Part shown: piece by piece, positions 1-6,180 of the stretch
Layout: each line of letters opens with the position of its first letter
Position numbering within the stretch: position 1 is the stretch's first letter
From: Bacteroidota bacterium
GTDB taxonomy: Bacteria > Bacteroidota > UBA10030 > UBA6906
Assembly (NCBI GenBank): GCA_016844425.1
Contig: JAERML010000147.1
Coordinates: 1-7,569 of the forward strand
Direction of reading: 5' to 3'
Length of the DNA: 7,569 nt
Position numbers and translations under genes: made by a program
The notes under the pieces: generated by a model
The model's input: only the letters and a program-made list of their open reading frames with translations
Told to the model about the DNA's origin: nothing
Database searches by the model: none

Positions 1-14
1 GTTGTCCGAAAGAG

Positions 15-470
15 TCAACTCCACTTAGCCCTACTCCCCCCTGCCCATTGGGTCCCACAGAAGTTGGTGAACGAACAGGTTGGACAATTAGCTTCGAAGT
101 CGTCCGTTGGCATGAAAGGAATGGAGGGATCTATAATTTCATCGAGCAGAGAGAAGACGATGTTCTCCAGAATGGCATGTTGTGTTGCCCGCAGACCATC
201 ATCCTCGAAGAGCTTCATTTCGATCTTTGGTCCCATATCATTCTTACCGAGAAAGAGATACGCCGGTGATACCGCTGCAGGTGCAGTTCCGGTCTGAAGG
301 GAGTACAGGAGGGCGTAGATGGGAAGCTGCAACGATCCGATGGCTTCCGCCCAGGTTGTTCGATCCGCCGGGTCAAGTTTCTTGAAATTGATTCTGAGCC
401 TGTTTTCATTGCTTCCCGTTTTGTAATCCAGGATCACCACGGAACTTCCACGATGCTCAACCCGATCCAA
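15..470 (-). CDS. AddB fragment 3: nuclease core and iron-sulfur cysteines
   Basis: This is the C-terminal segment of broken addB, 151 residues if a TTG at 470 is counted as its first codon. That TTG is really the leucine of the FRGRL-DR motif, not a natural start. The segment holds the catalytic LDYKTG motif (Asp at 428-426, Lys at 422-420), a later QLPIYALLYSL helix, and the closing cysteine motif C-x2-C-x5-C in CPTCSFTNFC (codons at 86-84, 77-75 and 59-57). That motif is the signature of the AddB/Cas4-like iron-sulfur nuclease fold. The three ligands pair with the single cysteine in fragment 2. Cut off from the upstream frame by the 32-bp duplication, this part would probably not be made, yet it shows no decay. 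Confidence 0.7.
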   Translation of the reverse strand: MDRVEHRGSSVVILDYKTGSNENRLRINFKKLDPADRTTWAEAIGSLQLPIYALLYSLQTGTAPAAVSPAYLFLGKNDMGPKIEMKLFEDDGLRATQHAILENIVFSLLDEIIDPSIPFMPTDDFEANCPTCSFTNFCGTQWAGGSRAKWS

Positions 471-2392
471 TCGTCCGCGAAATGAGAAGCCTCCCTTCCC
501 AATCGTCCGCGAAATGAGAAGCCTCCCTTCCGGACCTCACGAATTTGGCGTTCGAGATCAACGATGGTAACTGGCTCTTGCTCTATCACACGCTTTTGGT
601 ATGCGGCGAGGAACCGTTGTAGCTGTTTCTGCACCTGAAGCCGGACCATGCGTCGTGCGCCGAGCCGGTGTTCACCGAACTGCTCGTTGAAGTGCTCGTC
701 AATCACTTGAAGGAGGCGGGTCTCATCCAGATCATCCGCGGAAAGGGGCCGGTTCACCATCGGTTGGAAAAATGTCCGCAGCACGGCATGGATCAGATTG
801 CCGATATCCTTTGCTTCAATTTCCCCTCCCACCTCCTCCACTTCCTTGATGTTCAGAACGTGCCCGTAATAGAACTTCAATGGGCACTGAAGGTACGCAT
901 CCAACGCCGTCGCGGTAAACACGAATTGCCTCAGGTATTCCACGTGCTCTTGAGATTTGGGAATTGAACCGGGGGTTGTGTTCCCAAGGCGTACTCCGTA
1001 GCCGATAGACGAAACCTCTTCTTCATCCATCAGCTTTCCGGCGCTCTGTTCGCGCTCCCAGAAGAGCTGCTCGATGAAACGGCTCTTTTCCCGTTTTCCA
1101 TTCTCAGTGTAGAACAAATGCACATCCCGAGCAGACCCTATCAACACGTCAAAATAATACGCGGCAATTGCTGACTTCTCGCGCGATGTCGGGAGCCCAA
1201 GCACTTCCCGCACTGCTCGTGGGATCAATGTCCGATGCCCCGGACCCCCGGGAAGGACATCATCGTTCACGTCGAGCATGTATACCGTGTCGAACTGGAG
1301 ATTGCGCGTCTCAAGGAATCCCAGTATCTGCATGCCGCGCAAGGGTGTCCCGGGAAATGGAACCTCCGCTTGCTCGAGCGTCCCCCGGATGAGGGCGTAG
1401 TATCCAACTGGGTCCACAAAGCGATGGTGGCCGAGCAACGACGTTGCGAGCACATCCAGTGACTCAATGATTGCTCCGACGTACGGCCGGAAGAGAGGAT
1501 GCCGTTTTGCAGTGCTCTGGTCGTCAATATAGGTGAGGATTTGAATGCAGCGCCGTGCTGCGTCCTGCACATCACGCGTCTCACGCAGCATTTCTATGGT
1601 CATGCGGTGGATGGTCCTCAGGTGCTCCTGCAATCTCTGCGGCGTGAGTTCTCCCTCGGTCCCGGCGAACCTCTTCAGTACCGCTGCGAATAGATTGACG
1701 TCATCCTCCACCTCTTTGAGCGAGAAGTACGTACCGGATTTCCGGCCCGCAAAGTGTTCTTCAATTGTGTGGACGAGAATCCTGGTGATATCAGACCGGC
1801 CGTCCAGCAGGATGTTCTTGGTGTACGGATGGAGCATGAACTTAACATATTCCGGCGCATGAAACATTCCCTCGTGCATGGAAGTCATCACTTGCATCAG
1901 ATTCATCAGGAATCCATGCACCGGCGTCCGGTTGACCGGATAGCCAAGCGAAATGTTGTATTGTTCACCCGGAATGATGGTAATTGTCTGCTGCACGACG
2001 GGCCGAAGTGCATCCGCAGATGGAAGAACGATAACAGTCCTTTCGTTCAAATTCCCCTGGGTGTTGCATTGTTCCTGCAATCTTCCCGTCAACCCGAAAA
2101 CTTGTCCGTGCTGATCCGGGCTCCGGTAAAAATGAAAGGAAGGTTTCCGGTTGACTCCAGGCTGGAGTTCGGCCTGCAATCCTGAAAGAGGAACGTCGTG
2201 CGTCCACCTGCCAACGTCTTGAAGATTATCTCCTCGGCATGTGTGAGCGCGAAGAACCCCGCGGCCACAATGCTGGTGTATCCTGAAAGATGTTGCGCGG
2301 TCAAGCCCGATGCCACATCGACGTACTTCATGGCCCGGGTCGTCATGGAGGCGTCTTGCGCCCGCCGGTAGAATTCCTGGTAGATCGCCCAT
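434..2392 (-). CDS. AddB fragment 2: central domains and start of nuclease domain
   Basis: This second open segment of broken addB is formally 652 codons from an ATG at 2392, but its first 70-85 codons overlap fragment 1 in another frame and look non-native. Genuine sequence starts by about SFHFYRSPDQHGQVFGL (85-101). It continues through YNISLGYPVNRTPVHGFL (145-162), the core TPLRGMQILGFLETRNLQFD (349-368) and LDVNDDVLP (373-381). The nuclease domain opens with TALDAYLQCPLKFYYG (495-510; Cys503 at 886-884 is the expected first cluster ligand) and G-x3-H in GNLIH (531-535). Native sequence stops at FRGRL (627-631). The last 21 residues (632-652) are read out of frame through the duplicated copy and end at TGA. 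It therefore lacks the catalytic DYK motif and three of the four cluster cysteines. No plausible ribosome binding site supports separate translation. Confidence 0.65.
   Translation of the reverse strand: MGDLPGILPAGARRLHDDPGHEVRRCGIGLDRATSFRIHQHCGRGVLRAHTCRGDNLQDVGRWTHDVPLSGLQAELQPGVNRKPSFHFYRSPDQHGQVFGLTGRLQEQCNTQGNLNERTVIVLPSADALRPVVQQTITIIPGEQYNISLGYPVNRTPVHGFLMNLMQVMTSMHEGMFHAPEYVKFMLHPYTKNILLDGRSDITRILVHTIEEHFAGRKSGTYFSLKEVEDDVNLFAAVLKRFAGTEGELTPQRLQEHLRTIHRMTIEMLRETRDVQDAARRCIQILTYIDDQSTAKRHPLFRPYVGAIIESLDVLATSLLGHHRFVDPVGYYALIRGTLEQAEVPFPGTPLRGMQILGFLETRNLQFDTVYMLDVNDDVLPGGPGHRTLIPRAVREVLGLPTSREKSAIAAYYFDVLIGSARDVHLFYTENGKREKSRFIEQLFWEREQSAGKLMDEEEVSSIGYGVRLGNTTPGSIPKSQEHVEYLRQFVFTATALDAYLQCPLKFYYGHVLNIKEVEEVGGEIEAKDIGNLIHAVLRTFFQPMVNRPLSADDLDETRLLQVIDEHFNEQFGEHRLGARRMVRLQVQKQLQRFLAAYQKRVIEQEPVTIVDLERQIREVRKGGFSFRGRLGREASHFADDWIGLSIVEVPW
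467..531. repeat. Perfect 32-bp tandem duplication inside addB
   Basis: Two identical 32-bp units abut at 467-498 and 499-530, and one extra matching base at 531 gives 65 bases with period 32. Each unit begins CCAATCGTCCGCGAAATGAG on the plus strand and on the minus strand codes for the KGGFSFRGRL stretch just before the DR motif of the nuclease. Because 32 is not a multiple of three, the second copy shifts the frame. The copies have no mismatches, so the event is recent or artificial. Confidence 0.97.
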
Positions 2393-2850
2393 AGCGACAG
2401 TTCGTTTCCAACAAACACAGACCCGAGTGTGGAACGGACGGAGTTGTCCGTAGGCATGGCGATCGCAACCTCTTCCAGTTCAGAGAAAAGCTTCAGGCCA
2501 AGTGGAAAGAAGGCGTCGAGTAAGTCGAAGCTGTCCGCTGCGATCCGATGTCCTGATGCCAGATAGAGCTCGTGAAGGATAGCAACCGCATCAACAGCCT
2601 CAACCGTCCGTTCGGTTCTTCCCATCGAGTTGCGGTAGAAGTCGTCAATGAAGCCATCCATCGAAGAGATATGCGGGGGGATGAATGCCGTGCCGGTACG
2701 TTCAGCAAGTGCTTTCCGGAGAAAGTGGGCGGGACGCTTTCCAGGAAAAATGATGAGGTTGCATGAATAGTCGTTTCCGTCCGAGGTCAGGTGCAGAACC
2801 ACCTCATCGATAAGATTCTTCCCGCGAGGGAGGATGAAAGCCTTGCTCAC
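2089..2850 (-). CDS. AddB fragment 1: N-terminal inactivated helicase domain
   Basis: This first open segment of the broken addB gene codes for 253 residues from a GTG start. Residues 1 to about 224 look genuine: LIIFPGKRPAHFLRKALAE (32-50) is the AddB counterpart of the P-loop region but has no Walker A lysine motif. It is followed by PPHISSMDGFIDDFY (58-72) and AAGFFALTHAEEIIFKTL (196-213), then FLFQD ending at 224. After that point the family-like sequence continues in a different frame. The last ~20-29 residues (to FSG and TGA at 2091-2089) are therefore probably off-frame, depending on the exact indel site. On its own this piece would have no nuclease domain. Confidence 0.7.
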   Translation of the reverse strand: MSKAFILPRGKNLIDEVVLHLTSDGNDYSCNLIIFPGKRPAHFLRKALAERTGTAFIPPHISSMDGFIDDFYRNSMGRTERTVEAVDAVAILHELYLASGHRIAADSFDLLDAFFPLGLKLFSELEEVAIAMPTDNSVRSTLGSVFVGNELSLWAIYQEFYRRAQDASMTTRAMKYVDVASGLTAQHLSGYTSIVAAGFFALTHAEEIIFKTLAGGRTTFLFQDCRPNSSLESTGNLPFIFTGARISTDKFSG

Positions 2851-5800
2851 AGACGTGTGACCTTTCGCCGATCAACATACGCAACGATACCGTTCACCGG
2901 GAGAGATGGAGTGATTTCCCTCAGCAACTCCATGTAGTGGAGCACCTGACCACGATATTCCTCCTCTTTCTCTTCACCACCCGTTTTGAAATCAACAACG
3001 GTCACCTTATCGGAATCGACAATCACCCGGTCCATCCTGTAGAGCGTTCCCTGGCGGTTGACATACTCCTGTTCACACAAAACCCTGCGTCCCTCTTTGG
3101 GGCTGAAATGCTCTCGCACTTCAGGAACATCGAAAAAAGACCGAAGGGTCTGCACAGCCTCTGCGGGGTCAGCAACAAGGTGCTGCACAGGTGCCATCGC
3201 CTTTTCAATCTGTCCCACGACATCGCCTCCCAGGTATTCGATCCTTGAGAGGATTTCGTGGATGCATTCTCCTCGCCGGGTCTCGGCAAGTCCAATCTTC
3301 TCGTATGATCTCACGGGGAGATCCACCCGGATGTTGTGGTGAATGACAGGAAGATCATGGGCAGCGGGGCCCCGGGCGCGGGTTACTGCCGGCCTCACGC
3401 CTGGACCGAACCCCTGCGTGGGAAGGAAGCAGGTGGGAACTTTGGGTTCCTTTTTGTAGATCCCGAGGACATACATCTCCTCCTTCGCCCGGGTGAGTGC
3501 AACATACAGTCTATTCAATTCATCCACCTGATTTCGGATCGTTTGTTCATCCAGAATCTGCTGTAACCGGTCTACCTTTGCAGCCGAAGCTTTCGTAATC
3601 CGCAGCAAGTGGATTCCTTCACCATCGTCCTCCAGATAGTACCCATCTGTCCTCGACCGTGAGTCATAGAGCAGAACAATCACTACAGGGAAATCCAGAC
3701 CCTTGGCCTTGTGAATGGTCATGAGAGTGATCGCGTTTTTCGTCTTCGGAACATCCATCTCCCATCCGGAGGGTTCATCCAGTGCAAACGTGAGGAAATC
3801 CTTGATGCTATTTTGACTCTTCTCTTCGAAGACCTTCACCACCTCAAGCAACTTCACCAGTGTCCCCTCTTCCTCCCCTGCAGCCGAGAACACATCGAAG
3901 ACCTTGTAGGCTTCAGCAACGGTATCATAAAGTGGAAGATAGCCAACCAGACTGTACAGGTCGGCAAAAAACGCCTGCCAGAGGGTGGCATAGTGCTGTT
4001 GAAATGATTTGTACAACGGTGGGCGCGGTACACGGTCCCTCTTCTCTCGAAAAATGAAGCGACGAAGTTCTTCCCTGTCCGCAGAGATACCTCGCCTTTT
4101 TACCGCGGCTGCGAACAACTCTCCCACAAGAAATGATGAGAAGGAAAGATCGTCGATTGGCGAATCAAGGAAACGGAGAAGCGCGAGGATCTCGCCGGTC
4201 ACCGGGCGTGTGCGAATATCGAGGCTACTGTAAGACAGAAACTCGATTTTTGCATCATTTAACCATCCGCTCACCCGGATGACGTCCGCGTTGTTTGGCG
4301 TAAGGATCGCAATATCACTCCACGCATATCCCCGTTGTATACAGTCGTTGATTATCCCGATCAATTGTCCACGCTCCGGGTCTTCTGCACCTTCCTGGTC
4401 GACTAACGCCACTTCCACATAGCCTTGCTCCCCGGAGCCAGGTCGGACAGCCTGAGCGACATGTGCTAACCCGCTTAGCTCTGCAGCCTTTGCATAATCC
4501 GTTCGGGGAACCATCTCCTCAAACACCTCGCGGGTGAAGTCGAGAATGCGTTGACGGCTTCTCCAGTTGGTCCTGAGCTCATGCTTCACGGGTTGTGCGG
4601 AAGGAAAAGTGTTTCCGTTCATCAGCCTTGCCATGATCTGCCAGTCGGCGCCACGGAAACTATAAATTGATTGTTTGGTATCCCCAACGATGAAGAGCGA
4701 GCCCCACGGTTCGGCAAGGGCATTGCCAATCAATGGCTGGAGGTTTGCCCACTGAATTGGGGAGGTATCCTGGAATTCATCGATCAGGTAGTGATAGATT
4801 CTATTGCCCAGGCGAAAGTAAATGTCCGGCACGTCCTCCGCGGTCAGATGCTCGTCAAGAATCTTGTTCACATCTTCTATGAAGACCTGGCCGTTTTGTC
4901 GCTTTAGGCGCGTCAGGGTGTTCGTCATGACTCCAACCGCCGCCAGATAGGGCTGGTAGTACATCCGGGCGGAACAAAGAATGTATTGACGAAGCAATTC
5001 ATTCCACCGGGAAAGGGACTCGGCAATCTCTCCTTCCCATCGGGCGAACGACGCTTCTTCGTCTTGTGTCCGCGGCTTCAGAACAGCCTTCTGCTTGAGC
5101 GTCCTCTGGACCGCCACATCCACTCTCCCAGACGCAGCGGTAGTGAGGTCGTTTCGCAAGAACATGTAGACGTTCAGTCCGCTTCTCTCCAATAACGCAA
5201 GGAAAACTTGCGCGTGTGCAATAATCTCGCTTTTGAGAGTTTCGAGTTGATTGCTCAGATCCATCAGGCGGGGTGTGCTCGAACGTGAGGCGAGGAGTCG
5301 GTAGAGGTTTTTAACTTCCCTGGCGAGGTGCCTGTAAGGATCCCACAGAAACGACACACGTTCTCCCCTCGTCTGATCAAGGAGCTCAACGGACGATTGC
5401 AGCACGTCGACGGCATGCCGATCCTGTCCGAGCTCACGAGAAATTACCTCGAACGCTTCGTCAATCAGAGTGTCTCCCGTCAGCAAAACCTCCACATTCG
5501 GCGAATACCCCAGCTCGATGGCGGAAGCACGGAACACCGTGGCCATAAAACTGTCGATCGTCATTACCTGGAAGTCCGCATACTGCTCGAAGATTCGATC
5601 GACCAACACGCGTGCAACCGATTGGAGAGTTTCCTGGCTCGCATCCACAAGTGCCGCAATACCTTCAAGTGCCTCCGGTTCACCGAGGGCGATCCGCTTG
5701 AGGAGTGTGAGTACACGCTGGCGCATTTCCTGCGCGGCATTATTGGTGAAGGTAATAGCGAGAATATTGGGGAGGGCGTTCTGCTCGATCCGTTGTGACA

Positions 5801-5918
5801 GGAGAAATTGCACGAGCCGCATGGTAAGTGCCCGTGTTTTCCCTGACCCCGCTGAGGCCGTGACAATCGTGAAGCTCGGGAATTCGAGTGCGCTGTCTTT
5901 TTCGAAATTGGCTGGCAT
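2847..5918 (-). CDS. addA: AddA-like helicase-nuclease subunit (UvrD-family helicase with C-terminal PD-(D/E)XK nuclease)
   Basis: This is the ATP-driven 3'-to-5' helicase and nuclease subunit of an AddAB (RexAB)-type complex, which resects double-strand DNA breaks for RecA-dependent repair. From the ATG at 5918 it is 1023 residues, with motifs in order: Walker A ASAGSGKT (21-28), ITFTNNAA (55-62), MTIDSF (119-124), Walker B LIDEFQDT (378-385), VGDTKQSIYSFRGAD (411-425), ELRTNWRS (447-454), TIHKAKGLDFPVV (734-746) and YVALTRAKEEM (805-815). The nuclease domain shows the G-x3-H motif GECIH (883-887), DR (963-964), VVDFKTG with Asp976 and Lys978, and a Q-x3-Y stretch in QVLHY (991-995). All catalytic residues are present. 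A longer in-frame version starts at a TTG at 5993 (25 more residues), and another TTG lies at 5936. I prefer ATG 5918 because the P-loop then sits at the usual distance from the N-terminus, but no start has a clear ribosome binding site. It overlaps addB by GTGA. Confidence 0.93.
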   Translation of the reverse strand: MPANFEKDSALEFPSFTIVTASAGSGKTRALTMRLVQFLLSQRIEQNALPNILAITFTNNAAQEMRQRVLTLLKRIALGEPEALEGIAALVDASQETLQSVARVLVDRIFEQYADFQVMTIDSFMATVFRASAIELGYSPNVEVLLTGDTLIDEAFEVISRELGQDRHAVDVLQSSVELLDQTRGERVSFLWDPYRHLAREVKNLYRLLASRSSTPRLMDLSNQLETLKSEIIAHAQVFLALLERSGLNVYMFLRNDLTTAASGRVDVAVQRTLKQKAVLKPRTQDEEASFARWEGEIAESLSRWNELLRQYILCSARMYYQPYLAAVGVMTNTLTRLKRQNGQVFIEDVNKILDEHLTAEDVPDIYFRLGNRIYHYLIDEFQDTSPIQWANLQPLIGNALAEPWGSLFIVGDTKQSIYSFRGADWQIMARLMNGNTFPSAQPVKHELRTNWRSRQRILDFTREVFEEMVPRTDYAKAAELSGLAHVAQAVRPGSGEQGYVEVALVDQEGAEDPERGQLIGIINDCIQRGYAWSDIAILTPNNADVIRVSGWLNDAKIEFLSYSSLDIRTRPVTGEILALLRFLDSPIDDLSFSSFLVGELFAAAVKRRGISADREELRRFIFREKRDRVPRPPLYKSFQQHYATLWQAFFADLYSLVGYLPLYDTVAEAYKVFDVFSAAGEEEGTLVKLLEVVKVFEEKSQNSIKDFLTFALDEPSGWEMDVPKTKNAITLMTIHKAKGLDFPVVIVLLYDSRSRTDGYYLEDDGEGIHLLRITKASAAKVDRLQQILDEQTIRNQVDELNRLYVALTRAKEEMYVLGIYKKEPKVPTCFLPTQGFGPGVRPAVTRARGPAAHDLPVIHHNIRVDLPVRSYEKIGLAETRRGECIHEILSRIEYLGGDVVGQIEKAMAPVQHLVADPAEAVQTLRSFFDVPEVREHFSPKEGRRVLCEQEYVNRQGTLYRMDRVIVDSDKVTVVDFKTGGEEKEEEYRGQVLHYMELLREITPSLPVNGIVAYVDRRKVTRL

Positions 5919-6059
5919 CAAAGAGGGGCGAATCAACCGGTATCGGATTCTGACTGGGTGTTCTTCCTGCGCGGGATACGCTACGCGCGGCAACCGCCGA
6001 AATGCCCGATGAACCCCGTGTCGTTCCTGATCACCAGCGCCGTGCAGTTGGTTGCTTCA

Positions 6060-6088
6060 ATTCTAGGCTTCCTTGCGGTGAATGTCAA
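6060..6088 (-). promoter_or_regulatory. Sigma70-like promoter for addA-addB
   Basis: On the minus strand a perfect -35 hexamer TTGACA (6088-6083) and a near-perfect -10 hexamer TAGAAT (6065-6060) are separated by exactly 17 bases. Transcription would start near 6053, leaving a leader of about 135 bases before the ATG at 5918. The same sequence also fits the Bacteroidota-type promoter fairly well: a TTG element, then TAGAATTG, which matches TAnnTTTG at all but one position, about 20 bases downstream. It lies between the efflux gene stop and addA, in the direction of addA, which suggests that addAB is transcribed independently of the efflux operon. No operator sequence was recognised beside it. 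Confidence 0.7.
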
Positions 6089-6098
6089 GGGTCGCACG

Positions 6099-6149
6099 AA
6101 AATAGAACGCCCCCGCAGGTCCCGCCCGCTGCTTTCCAGCGAGCCACCT
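6099..6149 (-). terminator. Possible rho-independent terminator after the efflux gene
   Basis: About 30 bases past the efflux stop codon the minus strand can fold: an 8-bp stem GCTCGCTG / CAGCGGGC (one G-T pair) closes a five-base GAAAG loop (6124-6144). Outside it, AGGT (6149-6146) pairs with ACCT (6120-6117) across a small internal loop. A modest T-rich stretch (CTATTTTC, around 6104-6098) follows only after a GC-rich spacer of roughly a dozen bases. That is looser than a classical terminator, so this is a tentative call supported mostly by its position between two separate transcription units. Confidence 0.35.
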
Positions 6150-6180
6150 TCCCGCGAGGGCTGAGTCGATCATGCAAATG

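Larger units (their letters stand above)
15..2850 (-). pseudogene. addB: AddB-like nuclease subunit, disrupted by two frameshifts
   Basis: This is the full span of the partner of AddA. AddB proteins carry an inactivated helicase fold plus a PD-(D/E)XK nuclease domain stapled by an iron-sulfur cluster. Three minus-strand frames must be joined to read it: 2850 to about 2185-2128, then on to 500, then 470 to 15. The first junction needs one base added (or two removed). The second is a 32-bp tandem duplication whose removal gives FRGRL-DRVEH with no residue lost. The repaired protein is about 934 residues, consistent with the family. It begins with GTG at 2850 (GTGA overlap with the addA stop; a weak AAAGG lies about 10 bases upstream), so the genes were probably translationally coupled. 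No single open frame covers more than about 60% of the protein. Either the gene is recently dead or the sequence has errors here; both lesions are small and the rest is well conserved. Confidence 0.85.

Noticed and set aside
467..531. The 32-bp repeats as a minimal CRISPR array
   Set aside because: The two units abut with no spacer between them, and they code for a conserved stretch of AddB.
2128..2140. Programmed ribosomal frameshift at the five-T run in addB
   Set aside because: The codons ATT TTT do not re-pair after a -1 slip in the P site (ATT to CAT), no stimulatory structure was recognised, and AddB is not known to use frameshifting. An indel is simpler.
5328..5798. Plus-strand open frame of 156 codons
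   Set aside because: It is entirely antisense to the N-terminal part of addA, which is well supported by helicase motifs; no domain was seen.
2847..5993. Reading addA as a stand-alone UvrD/PcrA helicase or a phage-defence helicase-nuclease
   Set aside because: The C-terminal PD-(D/E)XK nuclease, the length, and the GTGA overlap with an AddB-type partner fit AddA better. No defence partner genes are in the window.
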